DNA of 64,000 bases from Jannaschia sp. M317. Lineage in GTDB: Bacteria; Pseudomonadota; Alphaproteobacteria; Rhodobacterales; Rhodobacteraceae. The stretch spans positions 3,067,001 through 3,131,000 of the forward strand of contig NZ_CP081155.1 in the NCBI RefSeq assembly GCF_025141175.1, written 5' to 3'. Positions 37,382 to 49,014 of this stretch are shown piece after piece (within the stretch, counting starts at the first letter, position 1; each line of letters begins with the position of its first letter). Position numbers and translations under genes: made by a program. Under the pieces are notes generated by a model, which searched no databases, had not been told where the DNA came from, and was given only the letters and a program-made list of their open reading frames with translations.

Positions 37382-38250
37382 GCGTCACCTTCCTTCTTCT
37401 CCGCGTCGGAGTTGTCCGTGTTGGACCCCTCTTCGGCGATCTGCGCTTCGGCTTCCTTCAGCGCGGCTTCCTCGGCTGCGGCCTGCTCGGCGGCCAGGGC
37501 CTCCTCAGCGGCTTTGGCTTCGGCTTCTGCGGCGGCGGCGGCCTCTTCGGCGGCCTTGATCGCTTCGCGCTTTGCGGACATCAGGGCCGCGGGAACGATG
37601 GCGTTCTCGGGGAACGGCTTCTTGACCGCATCCTTGACGGTGACCCAGCCACCCTTCGATCCGGGGACCGCACCCTTGACCATGATCAGGCCACGGTCGG
37701 TGTCGGTGCGGACGACCTGCAGGTTCTGCGTGGTCACGCGGGCAGCACCCATGTGACCGGCCATCTTCTTGCCCTTGAACACCTTGCCGGGGTCCTGACA
37801 CTGACCGGTGGAGCCGTGCGAACGGTGGGAGATCGAGACACCGTGCGTCGCGCGCAGGCCCCCGAAGTTCCAACGCTTCATCGCACCGGCAAAACCCTTA
37901 CCGATCGAGGTGCCGGAGACGTCGACATACTGACCTTCGAAGTAGTGGTCGGCGATGATTTCCTCGCCCACTTCGATCAGATTGTCCTCGTCCACGCGGA
38001 ACTCGACGATCTTGCGCTTGGGCTCGACGCCCGCGGCCTTGAAGACACCGCGCATCGCTTGCGACGTGCGCTTGACCTTGGCGGCACCCGTGCCCAGCTG
38101 GACGGCCGTGTAGCCATGCTTTTCAGCCGTGCGGTTGCCGATGACCTGAAGCTCGTCGAGCTGCAGGACGGTGACGGGGATCTGTTTCCCGTCTTCCATG
38201 AACAGGCGGGTCATACCCACCTTCTTGGCGATCACTCCGGAACGCAGCAT
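37378..38250 (-). CDS. rplC: 50S ribosomal protein L3 with a long Ala/Glu-rich tail
   Basis: 290 residues, about 80 more than E. coli L3. The core shows [20 protein letters not shown], the [20 protein letters not shown] block and the [20 protein letters not shown] loop near the peptidyl transferase centre. From about residue 225 to the end the sequence is low complexity ([20 protein letters not shown] and onward, ending [12 protein letters not shown]), likely a surface helix followed by an acidic tail. It lies 14 bases after rpsJ and overlaps rplD. Confidence 0.96.
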   Translation of the reverse strand: MLRSGVIAKKVGMTRLFMEDGKQIPVTVLQLDELQVIGNRTAEKHGYTAVQLGTGAAKVKRTSQAMRGVFKAAGVEPKRKIVEFRVDEDNLIEVGEEIIADHYFEGQYVDVSGTSIGKGFAGAMKRWNFGGLRATHGVSISHRSHGSTGQCQDPGKVFKGKKMAGHMGAARVTTQNLQVVRTDTDRGLIMVKGAVPGSKGGWVTVKDAVKKPFPENAIVPAALMSAKREAIKAAEEAAAAAEAEAKAAEEALAAEQAAAEEAALKEAEAQIAEEGSNTDNSDAEKKEGDA

Positions 38251-38264
38251 ATCAGGTGCCCTCC

Positions 38265-38573
38265 TCAGACCGAAATCTGGACGTCGACGCCGGCGGCCAG
38301 GTCGAGCTTCATGAGCGCGTCCACGGTCTGCGGGGTCGGGTCAACGATATCGAGCATCCGCTTGTGCGTGCGGATTTCCCACTGGTCGCGCGACTTCTTG
38401 TCGATGTGCGGGCCACGCAGGACGGTGAATTTCTCGATCTTGTTCGGCAGCGGGATAGGCCCGCGAACCTGGGCACCGGTACGCTTGGCGGTGTTGACGA
38501 TTTCCTGGGTGCTGGCGTCCAGCACGCGGTAATCGAACGCCTTGAGCCGGATGCGGATGTTCTGGCTTTTCAT
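38265..38573 (-). CDS. rpsJ: 30S ribosomal protein S10 (NusE)
   Basis: 102 residues. [20 protein letters not shown] and the [20 protein letters not shown] block identify S10, which also acts as NusE in antitermination. The ATG at 38573 gives the family length; its ribosome binding site is weak. It is first in its block, with a leader of about 150 bases that carries a terminator-like hairpin. Normally tuf lies directly upstream; here a chemoreceptor gene intervenes. Confidence 0.96.
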   Translation of the reverse strand: MKSQNIRIRLKAFDYRVLDASTQEIVNTAKRTGAQVRGPIPLPNKIEKFTVLRGPHIDKKSRDQWEIRTHKRMLDIVDPTPQTVDALMKLDLAAGVDVQISV

Positions 38574-38679
38574 GTCGGTCTTTCGACAGGGCGACCTCCC
38601 CTCCCTCGGGGTGCGGTCGCGTTCAAGTTGAGAGGAGGAGACAGGACCACCCGGCCCCCTCGTCGAACCCGAACGAAAA

Positions 38680-38716
38680 GGGCCGCCCAGAGATTCTCTG
38701 AGGGGCGACCCCGTTC
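38680..38716 (-). promoter_or_regulatory. Leader hairpin before rpsJ with terminator features
   Basis: On the minus strand a GGGG-GCCCC-rich arm with an AGAG / CTCT top pairs back and is followed by CCCTTTTCGTT. It lies a few bases after the expected transcript start, so it looks like an attenuator or 5' stabilising stem for the S10 transcript. The rest of 38574-38906 holds only the promoter and no gene. Confidence 0.5.
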
Positions 38717-38728
38717 GTAGATGGCGGC

Positions 38729-38756
38729 GTGTAACGCGGGTCTGTGCAGGTCGCAA
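38729..38756 (-). promoter_or_regulatory. Possible promoter for rpsJ-rplC-rplD-rplW
   Basis: On the minus strand TTGCGA, 16 bases, then TTACAC. It lies about 156 bases upstream of rpsJ, past the chemoreceptor stop, and would free the S10 block from the str operon. Confidence 0.42.
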
Positions 38757-38906
38757 CCCCCTAGTGGCAATCGTGTCACCGCCTGAGCGATGCCAATCGG
38801 TTCGGACCCGGAACCGGGCGCGCCCGTCCCTGGTCACCCCTGCTGATCCGTCCTGTGATCATACCAGCCGGGCGCACCCCTCGGCCAGCCGCAGGGCCCG
38901 TTTCAG

Positions 38907-40934
38907 TCAGGCGGCTTCCTGTCCTGGCGTGGGGCCGACCTTGCGATCCGACACCTCGAAGGCGGCCATCAGAGACAGCATTTGCGAGGCCGCGCTATTG
39001 AGCGACTGGTTGGCGTTGCTTACCTCTTCGAACATTGCGCTGTTCTCTTTTGTGGCTGCATCGATCTCGCCCAGGGCGCGGTTGATTTCCCGCGCGGCAT
39101 CCGACTGTGCATCGGCAGAGGCTGCGATTTCGGACACCTGTCGCCCGATCTCGACGATGCGCGCGCTCAGCGTTGAAAGCGATGCGCCCGTGCGTTCAAC
39201 CTGGCTTTCACCCTTGTCGATCTCGCTGGAGCTGCTCTCGATCAGGCCACCGATCTGCCGCGCCGCACTGGACGCCCGCAAGGCCAGCGCCCGCACTTCG
39301 GAGGCGACCACGGCAAAACCACGCCCCGCCTCACCGGCGCGGGCGGCCTCGACCCCTGCGTTCAGCGCAAGGAGGTTCGTCTGGAATGCGATATCGTCGA
39401 TCACGCCCAACGTGCGCGAAATCTGCGCCGAGGCCGATTTGATCGCCTGCATCGCCAGGATGGCGTCCTTCACCACGGTCCCCGTACGCTCCGCCTCCTG
39501 CTCGGAGGCATCGGCAAAGGCCCGCATACGCCCCGTCATTTCGGCAGTGGAGGCGATGGTCCCGGCGATCTGATCAAGGGCATGTGTCGTTTCGGTGAGA
39601 CTGTCGGCTGTCCGTTCCGTCCGCGCCGCCAGAAGATGTGCCGAAGCTGCAAGCCCACTGCTTTCTTCGAGAATCCCCTCTGCCTGCTGCGACAGCTTGC
39701 GCATCGCGCCCTCCAGATGACTGCCAAGCGCATTGGCGGAGCCCTGCAATTGCGCGAACGCGCCCCTGTGTTCCCCTTGCATCCGGGCCGACAGGTCGCC
39801 ACGTTCCAGGCGCATCAAAACGTCGGTTACCTCGCCGATACCGCTGTCGACACGTTCCAGCAGGGTATTGATCATCACGCGCAGGACCCGCTGGTCGTCG
39901 GGCGCGCCGTCGACGTCCAGATCGCGGTCGAACAGACCTTCAGAGGCGGCGGCCAGAATCTCGCCCAGATCGTCCTGCAACTGGCGCTGCAACAACAGCT
40001 TTTCCTTGGCCGCCGTGACCTCGTCGCGCGCGCGGGCCGCCTCTGCGGCGCGCTCCTCCGCTTCAGCGGCAAGACGGTCCTCCTGTAGGGCGCGCGCTTC
40101 GGCCTCGGCCTCGCGACCGCGCGCGGCAAGATCCTGACGGGTCCGGACATTGGCCCGAAAGACATTCAGCATACCTTTTATCCGGCGCACTTCGGTCGCG
40201 CCGCCAGGGGGCAGAAAGACATCGGTCCGATCCTCGGAAATCGCCTTCATCACGGTCAGGATCCGGTCAATCGGGCGCGACACCTGAACCCAGAGCAGCG
40301 CCATGATGGCCAGGCCCAGAACACTGGCCAGGACCGCGACAAGGACCACACCGGTGCGCCTTTCAAGCGCGAGGATCGCGTCGATTCGGTCCGTTTCAAA
40401 GACGACTTCCAGCAGGCCCGCGCGTGGGCCGGACCGGCCCACGGCAGATTGGATCGGCACCAGCGAGACGAGAAATCCACCCTGCATCCTGGTCCCATAG
40501 GGCGCATCCAATGACGGATCGGGCAATTGGTCAAACAGACCGACAACACCCGCAGTCTCGACCGAATAGACGGGTGAGCCTGTGTCATCAAAGGCGCGGG
40601 CCGCGACGATGGCGACGTTTCTCAGACCAATGACCTCGCGCGTCGTCTCCTCCGCGCGCTGCGCGTCCCAGGCGCGGACGAGCGCACCGATACGGTCCGA
40701 CAGAAGATAGGCCTGCAACTCGGAAGAGGAGCGAAATTCCAGCTGCATCTCCCGCTCCAGGCGGGAGAACCCGAAGACGGAACTGATCGTGAGACCCACG
40801 ACCAGGATCATCACGGCCATGGCCGTGACGCGAAAGACGAGCGTGTCGACGACGGTCCGCGACGCGCGGGCGATCCGGGTCAGACGTGCCATGGGCGCGC
40901 GGACCAGCCCGGTCCGGACCATTTTCACCCACAT
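38907..40934 (-). CDS. Methyl-accepting chemotaxis protein inserted between tuf and rpsJ
   Basis: 675 residues. Membrane helices lie at about 33-55 and 195-217, with a periplasmic sensing region between them. A HAMP-like segment ([20 protein letters not shown]) follows, then a long Ala/Glu/Arg coiled coil (about 260-330), a second HAMP-like stretch ([20 protein letters not shown]) and the signalling domain. The hairpin tip is [20 protein letters not shown] and [17 protein letters not shown]. No C-terminal CheR-binding pentapeptide is present. It should pass a periplasmic signal to CheA/CheW. No other chemotaxis gene is nearby. A terminator separates it from tuf upstream, so it needs its own promoter. 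Confidence 0.9.
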   Translation of the reverse strand: MWVKMVRTGLVRAPMARLTRIARASRTVVDTLVFRVTAMAVMILVVGLTISSVFGFSRLEREMQLEFRSSSELQAYLLSDRIGALVRAWDAQRAEETTREVIGLRNVAIVAARAFDDTGSPVYSVETAGVVGLFDQLPDPSLDAPYGTRMQGGFLVSLVPIQSAVGRSGPRAGLLEVVFETDRIDAILALERRTGVVLVAVLASVLGLAIMALLWVQVSRPIDRILTVMKAISEDRTDVFLPPGGATEVRRIKGMLNVFRANVRTRQDLAARGREAEAEARALQEDRLAAEAEERAAEAARARDEVTAAKEKLLLQRQLQDDLGEILAAASEGLFDRDLDVDGAPDDQRVLRVMINTLLERVDSGIGEVTDVLMRLERGDLSARMQGEHRGAFAQLQGSANALGSHLEGAMRKLSQQAEGILEESSGLAASAHLLAARTERTADSLTETTHALDQIAGTIASTAEMTGRMRAFADASEQEAERTGTVVKDAILAMQAIKSASAQISRTLGVIDDIAFQTNLLALNAGVEAARAGEAGRGFAVVASEVRALALRASSAARQIGGLIESSSSEIDKGESQVERTGASLSTLSARIVEIGRQVSEIAASADAQSDAAREINRALGEIDAATKENSAMFEEVSNANQSLNSAASQMLSLMAAFEVSDRKVGPTPGQEAA

Positions 40935-41117
40935 TTTGCGCCTCCTCCCGAATGGGACAGGCTTATCAGCAGCGCCCTAATATTCCCTTACCGGCACGAT
41001 CACACGGCACGGAACGACTGCCACGCATCCGGTTGCCTTTGCCGTGTTTAAGGTGGGCCATCGACAGGTCAACGTCGACATCATCGGTTTTTTGGCACGC
41101 CCCCCCCGTCACCGACG

Positions 41118-41150
41118 AAAAAGGGCCGCCCGGTCTGGGCGGCCCTTTCG
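41118..41150. terminator. Terminator of the str operon after tuf
   Basis: AAAGGGCCGCCC / GGGCGGCCCTTT with a five-base loop and T-runs on both strands, 36 bases past the tuf stop. It isolates the chemoreceptor gene from the str operon. Confidence 0.85.
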
Positions 41151-41185
41151 AGAAGCGGTTGGGGGCTTTCCCTTGGGAAAGGACC

Positions 41186-42361
<1,176 letters not shown>

Positions 42362-42413
42362 GGGAAGGTCTCCTCTGTCAGTGAGGCGGACATGCCGCCG
42401 GAATATCGTAGGC

Positions 42414-42458
42414 GGGCGGGATTATCCCCGCCCGGAGCGGGAGGGCGCCGGAGCGCCC
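42414..42458 (-). other. Two small hairpins between fusA and tuf
   Basis: GGGCGGG-ATTATC-CCCGCCC (42414-42433) and GGGCGC-CGGA-GCGCCC (42443-42458). They may affect processing or the relative output of fusA and tuf; neither has a clear T-run. Confidence 0.5.
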
Positions 42459-42465
42459 CCCGTCA

Positions 42466-44586
42466 TCAGGCGAACTTCTTCTGGATCTCGTCCGAGATGT
42501 TCTGCGGGACCGGATCGTAATGGTCGAACTGCATCGTGAACTGCGCGCGGCCCGAAGACATGGAACGCAGGGTGTTGATGTAGCCGAACATGTTGGCCAG
42601 CGGAACAAAGGCGTCGATCGCGATGGCGTTGCCGCGCGGCTCTTGCCCGGACACCTGACCACGACGGGACGTCAGGTCACCGATGATACCGCCGGTGTAA
42701 TCCTCGGGCGTGATCACCTCGACCTTCATGATCGGCTCCAGCAGCTTGGCACCTGCCTTGCGCATGCCTTCGCGCATGCCCATCCGGCCGGCGATCTCGA
42801 AGGCCAGAACCGAGGAGTCGACGTCGTGGAACTTGCCGTCGAGCAGCTGGACCTTGAAGTCGATGACCGGGAAGCCCGCGAGCGGACCCGAATCCATGAC
42901 CGACTTGATGCCCTTTTCGACGCCCGGGATGTATTCCTTGGGCACCGCGCCACCAACGATCTTGGATTCGAACGAGAACCCCTCGCCCGCTTCGGTCGGA
43001 GAGATCAGCAGCTTCACTTCGGCGAACTGACCGGACCCACCCGACTGCTTCTTGTGGGTGTAGGTATGCTCGACCTCGTGGCCGATGGTCTCACGATAGG
43101 CAACCTGCGGGGCACCGATGTTGGCCTCGACCTTGAACTCGCGCTTGAGGCGGTCAACCAGGATGTCCAGGTGAAGTTCGCCCATGCCCTTCATGATGGT
43201 CTGACCCGATTCCAGGTCGGTTTCCACGCGGAAGGACGGGTCCTCGGCGGCAAGCCGCTGCAGGCCCTGGGACATCTTTTCCTGGTCGGCCTTGGTCTTG
43301 GGCTCGACGGCGATCTCGATGACCGGATCGGGGAAGGTCATGGTTTCGAGAACGACCTGATCGTTCACGTCCGACAGGGTGTCACCCGTCGTCGTGTCCT
43401 TCAGGCCGGCCAGCGCGATGATGTCGCCTGCGAAGGCTTCCGTGATTTCCTCACGGTTGTTCGAGTGCATCATCATCATCCGACCGACGCGCTCTTTCTT
43501 GCCCTTGGTGGTGTTCTGGAGCGTGTCGCCCTTGTTCAGAACGCCCGAGTAGATGCGCGTGAAGGTCAGCGAGCCGACAAACGGGTCGTTCATGATTTTG
43601 AACGCCAGGCCGGAGAAGGCCATGTTGTCGTCGGCGCGGCGCGGGATGTTCCGCGTCTCGGTCTCGTCACCGGGTTTGAAGCCCATGTAGTCGACCACGT
43701 CCATCGGCGACGGCAGATAGTCGATGACCGCGTTGAGCAGAGGCTGAACGCCCTTGTTCTTGAACGCGGACCCACCCAGGACCGGCACGAAGCTGAGCGA
43801 CAGGCAGCCCTTGCGGATCAGCGCGCGCAGGGTCGCAACGTCCGGCTCGGCGGCGTCCATCAGGTACGCTTCCATCGCGTCGTCGTCCATTTCGACGGCG
43901 GCTTCGATCATCTTGCCACGCCACTCGTCGGCCATGGCCTTGAGGCTGTCGCGGATCGGAGCCTTGATCCAGGACGCGCCCAGATCTTCGCCCTGCCACA
44001 GCCACTCTTCCATGGTGACCAGGTCGATCAGGCCTTCCAGCTCGGTCTCGGCCCCGATCGGAATACCGACGGGGACGGCGCGCGCACCGGTGCGGTCCTC
44101 GATCATGCGGACGCAGTTGAAGAAGTCGGCGCCGATCTTGTCCATCTTGTTGACGAAGACCATCCGCGGAACCTTGTAGCGGTCGGCCTGACGCCAGACG
44201 GTCTCGGTCTGCGGCTCGACACCGGCGTTGGCGTCCAGAACACAGACGGCCCCGTCGAGAACGGCGAGCGAACGCTCGACCTCGATGGTGAAGTCAACGT
44301 GACCGGGGGTGTCGATGATGTTCAGGCGGTGCTTCGCGCTGTCCGGCTCGACGCCGTTCTCGGTCCGCTCCCAGAAGGTGGTGGTGGCAGCCGAGGTAAT
44401 GGTGATGCCCCGCTCCTGCTCCTGCTCCATCCAGTCCATGGTGGCGGCGCCGTCGTGGACTTCGCCGATGTTGTGGGATTTGCCGGTGTAGAACAGGATC
44501 CGCTCCGAGCAGGTGGTCTTGCCTGCGTCGATGTGGGCCATGATCCCGAAGTTCCGGTATCGGTCGAGGGGATAGTCGCGTGCCAT
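42466..44586 (-). CDS. fusA: Elongation factor G
   Basis: 706 residues. GTPase motifs are [20 protein letters not shown], then [20 protein letters not shown] and [13 protein letters not shown]. The C-terminal domains contain [20 protein letters not shown] and [23 protein letters not shown] drives translocation and, with RRF, ribosome recycling. It follows rpsG by 83 bases, with a hairpin in the gap. Confidence 0.98.
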   Translation of the reverse strand: MARDYPLDRYRNFGIMAHIDAGKTTCSERILFYTGKSHNIGEVHDGAATMDWMEQEQERGITITSAATTTFWERTENGVEPDSAKHRLNIIDTPGHVDFTIEVERSLAVLDGAVCVLDANAGVEPQTETVWRQADRYKVPRMVFVNKMDKIGADFFNCVRMIEDRTGARAVPVGIPIGAETELEGLIDLVTMEEWLWQGEDLGASWIKAPIRDSLKAMADEWRGKMIEAAVEMDDDAMEAYLMDAAEPDVATLRALIRKGCLSLSFVPVLGGSAFKNKGVQPLLNAVIDYLPSPMDVVDYMGFKPGDETETRNIPRRADDNMAFSGLAFKIMNDPFVGSLTFTRIYSGVLNKGDTLQNTTKGKKERVGRMMMMHSNNREEITEAFAGDIIALAGLKDTTTGDTLSDVNDQVVLETMTFPDPVIEIAVEPKTKADQEKMSQGLQRLAAEDPSFRVETDLESGQTIMKGMGELHLDILVDRLKREFKVEANIGAPQVAYRETIGHEVEHTYTHKKQSGGSGQFAEVKLLISPTEAGEGFSFESKIVGGAVPKEYIPGVEKGIKSVMDSGPLAGFPVIDFKVQLLDGKFHDVDSSVLAFEIAGRMGMREGMRKAGAKLLEPIMKVEVITPEDYTGGIIGDLTSRRGQVSGQEPRGNAIAIDAFVPLANMFGYINTLRSMSSGRAQFTMQFDHYDPVPQNISDEIQKKFA

Positions 44587-44617
44587 GTGGCGTACCTCAA
44601 ATGGAGGAGAAACGGGG

Positions 44618-44642
44618 ACGGGGGCCCCTGACGAGCCCCCGT
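44618..44642 (-). other. Intercistronic hairpin rpsG-fusA
   Basis: ACGGGGGC / GCCCCCGT perfect eight-pair stem with a nine-base loop. In E. coli S7 represses by binding between rpsL and rpsG; no such site is evident here, and this hairpin lies in the next gap instead. Confidence 0.5.
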
Positions 44643-44669
44643 GATATGCGGTCTATATAGGCGCCGAAC

Positions 44670-45152
<483 letters not shown>

Positions 45153-45206
45153 CTAAAACGGTGGGTCAAACCCACCTTTCGTTTCGATACGGGCGAGGAC
45201 CGCCGA

Positions 45207-45578
45207 TTATTTCGGACGCTTGGCGCCGTACTTGGAACGACGCTGACGGCGATCCTTGACACCCTGGGTATCCAGCACACCGCGCAGGATGTGGTAACGG
45301 ACACCCGGAAGGTCTTTGACACGACCGCCGCGGATCAGGACCACGGAGTGTTCCTGCAGGTTGTGGCTCTCACCGGGGATGTAGGAGATGACCTCGAAGC
45401 CGTTGGTCAGACGCACCTTGGCGACTTTCCGCATGGCCGAGTTCGGCTTCTTCGGCGTGGTCGTATAGACGCGCGTGCAGACGCCGCGCTTCTGCGGGCA
45501 GGATTCCAGGTGCTGCGACTTGGAACGCTTGACCTTGGGCTGACGCGGCTTGCGGATCAGCTGCTGGATGGTGGGCAT
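45207..45578 (-). CDS. rpsL: 30S ribosomal protein S12
   Basis: 123 residues. [20 protein letters not shown] and the [20 protein letters not shown] block are standard. Lys43 (TPKKPN) and Lys88 (GGRVKDLPG) are the wild-type residues at the sites where streptomycin resistance changes usually occur. It is first in the str operon, with a clear promoter 200 bases upstream. Confidence 0.98.
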   Translation of the reverse strand: MPTIQQLIRKPRQPKVKRSKSQHLESCPQKRGVCTRVYTTTPKKPNSAMRKVAKVRLTNGFEVISYIPGESHNLQEHSVVLIRGGRVKDLPGVRYHILRGVLDTQGVKDRRQRRSKYGAKRPK

Positions 45579-45777
45579 GTGGGTGTCCCCGTTTGTTCAA
45601 CTTCAATCTCGTCCGGCACCGACGCCCCAAAAGACCGAAGGCCGCAGCCGCTCGGAATTCCGACCTGAGCGATGCGGTTGGGTGACAGAGGACGCGGGAA
45701 ACAGTATCCCGGATCGTGTGCGACGGTTCTGGCTTGCCGGACCCGAGCGAAATCTTCGCCCGGACCGAATTGGGGGT

Positions 45778-45806
45778 CACATAGGGGAATCGCCGGGGGG
45801 TGTCAA
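45778..45806 (-). promoter_or_regulatory. Sigma-70-type promoter of the str operon
   Basis: On the minus strand TTGACA, 17 bases, then TATGTG. The leader of about 190 bases to rpsL begins with a nine-pair hairpin (CCGGGCGAA / TTCGCTCGG). The 45579-45855 gap holds nothing else. Confidence 0.7.
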
Positions 45807-45855
45807 CGCGTGGCCGGGGCTTGCCGCCTGCCGTCTTTGCGGCCACCAATCAGAC

Positions 45856-46659
45856 ATGTCCGATCCCCAGATCCTTGCCCTTGTCCGTTTCGCCTATCCG
45901 GGCCTCGGCGGTTTTCAGACCGAGCACGATACCGTCGCCGCGCGGCAGGCGCATCTATGGCATCCCGACCGGCTGGAGGCGCGGTTTCGCACGCTCGAAC
46001 ACCTCAGCCTGCGCACCTTGGCCGCGCAGACCGACCGTGATTTCCGCACCCTGATCGTCACCGGTGATACCCTGCCGGAGCCTTGGCGGACACGTCTTCT
46101 GACGCTTGCCCGTCGCGTGCCGGGCGCAGAGGTCGTGTTCCACCCCCCCATGAACCAGCGCCACGCGATGGAAGAGATCGTCAACGCCCGGATCGACCCG
46201 GATGGCGGCCCGGTCATCCAGTTCCGCCACGACGACGACGACGGCGTCGGGTGCCGCTTTGTCGCCCGTTGTCGTGAAACGTTGGATCAGGTGCGGCCGC
46301 TGTGGCAGGCGCACGGCCGCCTGGCGCTCGACTTCAACAAGGGGTTCATGCTGCGCCTGACACCGGATGGCCCCTTGGTGGAGGAGGCGGCGCGCACCCA
46401 TCTGGGCGTGGCCCAGGCGTTGATTCTGCGCCCGACGATCCGCCGCACGGCGGTGCATTTCCCGCATCACCGGCTGGGCCTGCTGATGCCATCGGTCACC
46501 CTGCCGGACGCGCGGATGTGGCTGCGCGGAGTGGACGGCACCAACGACAGCCGGATGGACGGCCAGTTGGACCGCCTGCGCCCGGCTTCGCCGGACCAGC
46601 GGGCAGAGCTGGAGGAGCGGTTCGGCCTGGACCTCGCCGCCGCCACCGCCAGTTTCTGA
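45856..46659 (+). CDS. Putative rhamnosyl-transferase family glycosyltransferase (1)
   Basis: 267 residues. It begins ILALVRFAYPGLGGFQTEHD and shows LRTLAAQTDRDFRTLIVTGD, the strand-turn typical of the putative rhamnosyl transferase (Rhamno_transf) family. An acidic FRHDDDDGVGCRFV block near residue 130 may hold the metal-nucleotide site. A second family member lies at 47612-48490 on the other strand. No substrate can be inferred. The ATG at 45856 fits the family start. Confidence 0.8.
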   Translation: MSDPQILALVRFAYPGLGGFQTEHDTVAARQAHLWHPDRLEARFRTLEHLSLRTLAAQTDRDFRTLIVTGDTLPEPWRTRLLTLARRVPGAEVVFHPPMNQRHAMEEIVNARIDPDGGPVIQFRHDDDDGVGCRFVARCRETLDQVRPLWQAHGRLALDFNKGFMLRLTPDGPLVEEAARTHLGVAQALILRPTIRRTAVHFPHHRLGLLMPSVTLPDARMWLRGVDGTNDSRMDGQLDRLRPASPDQRAELEERFGLDLAAATASF

Positions 46660-46666
46660 GGTCGGA

Positions 46667-46681
46667 GGGGGCTCTGCCCCC
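46667..46681. terminator. Small GC hairpin between convergent genes
   Basis: GGGGGC-TCT-GCCCCC lies seven bases past the glycosyltransferase stop. It is a possible terminator for the plus-strand gene; no T-run. Confidence 0.4.
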
Positions 46682-46751
46682 GCCTTCGGCCCCCCGCGGT
46701 ATTTATGGCCAGAGGAAGACGGGGGCCCGGCGCGTTAACCTTAACGAAGAG

Positions 46752-47615
46752 TTACGGGGCCACGCGGGTTTCCCGCCACAGGGTGTAAAGCCCCGTCCCC
46801 ACGATCAGGCCCGCGCCCAGCAGGGTAATGCCGTCCGGCCAGTCCCCAAACACCAGGAACCCGAGCAGCAGCCCCCAGATCATCGCGGTGTAGCGGAACG
46901 GCGTGACCACCGCGACCTCGCCCACCCGCATCGCCATGACCGAAAACAGGTAGCCCCCCAGGATAAACACGCTGGCCAGCAGGACCAGGCCGCCCTGCCC
47001 CGTGCCTGGCATCTGCCAGTCCTCGCGCAGCGACAGCACCAGGCCCAGCGTCATGACGGCAGCGGCGGTATAGAGCGCGACCTTCAGGCTGGGCACCTCG
47101 CGCGACAAACGTCGGGTGATCAGATCGCGGGCCGTGATCAGGATCACCGCAAGAACGGCCAGCAGCGCCCAATAGTCGAACCCGTCCGGACCCGGACGCA
47201 CGATCAGCAAAACCCCGACAAAGCCCACGCCGATCGCCGTCCAGCGCCGCCAGCCCACCTGCTCGCCCAGGATCAGCGCACCCGCCGCCGTGATCGTCAG
47301 CGGCAGCGCCTGAAGGATCGCGGTGATATTGGCCAGGGGCATGTGGGTCAGCGCGATGATGAACGGCAGAAAGGCGCAGACCTCGGCCAGGCAACGGCCC
47401 GCCACCGCCAGACGGTCGCCGCGCGGAATCGGTTGCCGCAGGGCTCCGGTGACATGGGCCAGGATCGCCAGCAAGACGCAGACCCCTATGCCCCGCAGGA
47501 ACACCGCCTGAAAGGTCGGTAAACCCTGGGCCAGCAGCTTGATGCAGGCATCGTTGAGCGTGAAGGTCGCCATGGACCCCATCATCAAGAAGGCCCCGCG
47601 CAGGTTGTCGGTCAC
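46752..47615 (-). CDS. EamA/DMT-superfamily transporter
   Basis: 287 residues with about ten membrane helices in two EamA repeats. The N-terminal FLMMGSMATFTLNDACIKLL and LPFIIALTHMPLANITAILQ blocks are typical, and the second repeat contains AVVTPFRYTAMIWGLLLGFL. Such proteins export or import small metabolites by facilitated or proton-linked transport. It overlaps the upstream glycosyltransferase gene by four bases, so the two are co-translated. Substrate unknown. Confidence 0.87.
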   Translation of the reverse strand: MTDNLRGAFLMMGSMATFTLNDACIKLLAQGLPTFQAVFLRGIGVCVLLAILAHVTGALRQPIPRGDRLAVAGRCLAEVCAFLPFIIALTHMPLANITAILQALPLTITAAGALILGEQVGWRRWTAIGVGFVGVLLIVRPGPDGFDYWALLAVLAVILITARDLITRRLSREVPSLKVALYTAAAVMTLGLVLSLREDWQMPGTGQGGLVLLASVFILGGYLFSVMAMRVGEVAVVTPFRYTAMIWGLLLGFLVFGDWPDGITLLGAGLIVGTGLYTLWRETRVAP

Positions 47616-48490
47616 GTGAGCGGGCCCTTGGGTCCGCTGTCGCGGCCTTCTTCCGGGGGTTCAGGCATCAGGGCCATGACGCGGTCGGCGTCCAGACCGA
47701 ACCGGTCGTGCAGCAATTTCCGTCCTTTGCGGGTCGCCATTTCGACAGCGTGGGGCGGGATGGACCGGCCGCTGTCGTTGTGGCCGTGCAGGGTGCGCAG
47801 GAACATATGCGCGGGCCCCGGCTCCATGTAGGTCGGAACATAACAGCCCAAGCGTCTGTGATTGTAGCGATAAATGCAGGTGGGCATGTCTGCCGTGGTG
47901 ATCATCGCGCAGGCCAGACCCAGGGGCTGCGGTTCCCGGAACTCGTGGAAGGGCTGCGCGGGGTCGTAGAGGTTCCAGTAGACGCCGCGCGAAAAGGCGA
48001 TGGTGTAGGGATCGCGCGCAAGTCCCGCCCCGATCACCCGGTCGGCGATGTCGCGCGTGCGGGCGATGTAATCGGTCGAGACGGCATCATCATCGTCGAT
48101 GCGGAACCCGGTGACATGGGTATTTTCCGTCTCGCCACCATAGTGTTCCAACCCCCTGCGAAAGCTGCGCTTGGCGGCGGCCAGGGCACCCATTCTTTCC
48201 ATGAAACAACACTTTAGGAAGGGGTATGCCTCCTCCAACGCGCGCAGACGCTTGCGGTGGCGCATCGGCAAAGTGGTGCCTGCAAGGATCACGCAGCGAA
48301 AGTCCGCATCGGTCTGCGCGGCGAGAGACGGCAGGGTAATCGCCTCCAGGTAGTCGAAACGCTGTTCGAGGCGCGCGTCGTCATAAAGATGCGCCTCCAA
48401 CGCGGCCTCGGACAGCTGGCTGACGGCGAACCCTTCCTTGGCGGGGTAGGAGAAGCGCAGGACGCCGATGATGCGATTTCGGAAGGTCAT
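47612..48490 (-). CDS. Putative rhamnosyl-transferase family glycosyltransferase (2)
   Basis: 292 residues. VLRFSYPAKEGFAVSQLSEA, the LPSLAAQTDADFRCVILAGT block and FRIDDDDAVSTDYIARTRDI match the gene at 45856-46659 block for block, so they are paralogues. The tail (PEPPEEGRDSGPKGPLT) is flexible. The ATG at 48490 was chosen; the longer frame is not conserved. It overlaps the DMT gene. A surface-glycan role is a guess from the family name. Confidence 0.8.
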   Translation of the reverse strand: MTFRNRIIGVLRFSYPAKEGFAVSQLSEAALEAHLYDDARLEQRFDYLEAITLPSLAAQTDADFRCVILAGTTLPMRHRKRLRALEEAYPFLKCCFMERMGALAAAKRSFRRGLEHYGGETENTHVTGFRIDDDDAVSTDYIARTRDIADRVIGAGLARDPYTIAFSRGVYWNLYDPAQPFHEFREPQPLGLACAMITTADMPTCIYRYNHRRLGCYVPTYMEPGPAHMFLRTLHGHNDSGRSIPPHAVEMATRKGRKLLHDRFGLDADRVMALMPEPPEEGRDSGPKGPLT

Positions 48491-48535
48491 GCGGGTTGGT
48501 GACACGGGCGCGGCAGCCGGGCAAGCGTCCAGACG

Positions 48536-48591
48536 GTTTGCCCCGTTTTGGGGCACCTCTGGCGGTCGGTTTTCACGGTTTGGGGGAAACC
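48536..48591. repeat. Paired intergenic repeat, copy 3
   Basis: Two units, TTTGCCCCGTTTTGGGGCAC and, 15 bases on, TTTTCACGGTTTGGGGGAAA. Each is a hairpin (GCCCC / GGGGC and GGTTT / AAACC). They match the pairs near 5440 and 26405. Confidence 0.55.
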
Positions 48592-48833
48592 ATCAGGGCT
48601 GCGGTCAGGGTCGAATCGTAGCCCGATGCACGGCCATGGCTGCGGATCGGTCTGCCGGGTCAGATGGCGCGCCTGGCGGTCGCCGGGGGTGTGACGGCCC
48701 CGGCCGGAAACGGACCGCTTTCACAAGGTTCGCGACCTGCTTGCCGACCTTGGGCGCTAACATTGCGGCGGTGCAGCATCGCGTTGACAGCGCAAGCCTA
48801 TGGAAACCTGCGGGTTCTGGGTATTGAACCGGC

Positions 48834-48971
48834 GTTCGTTTACAACGAAACGCCCTACCTGTGAATTTCTTTTCAAAAATTTGTTGCCTAAACAGTAGCC
48901 TGCTGACGCCTTTACTGACGCCACGGTAAGCCTCTTTACAGCGGCGGACCCCTTGGCAATCGGTGCCAAGG
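48834..48971 (+). promoter_or_regulatory. Likely acs control region with two inverted repeats
   Basis: The 48491-49014 gap (524 bases) holds no gene. Near its end lies a perfect inverted repeat CCTTGGCA-ATCGG-TGCCAAGG (48951-48971), 43 bases before the acs ATG. An imperfect one (CGTTCGTT / AACGAAACG) lies at 48834-48853. They are candidate operators, or the first is a leader hairpin. I see no certain -35/-10 pair. Confidence 0.5.
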
Positions 48972-49014
48972 CCGGCCCGCCAGCGCAAAGCGCAGTTGGG
49001 AGGCTGACCAGGAC

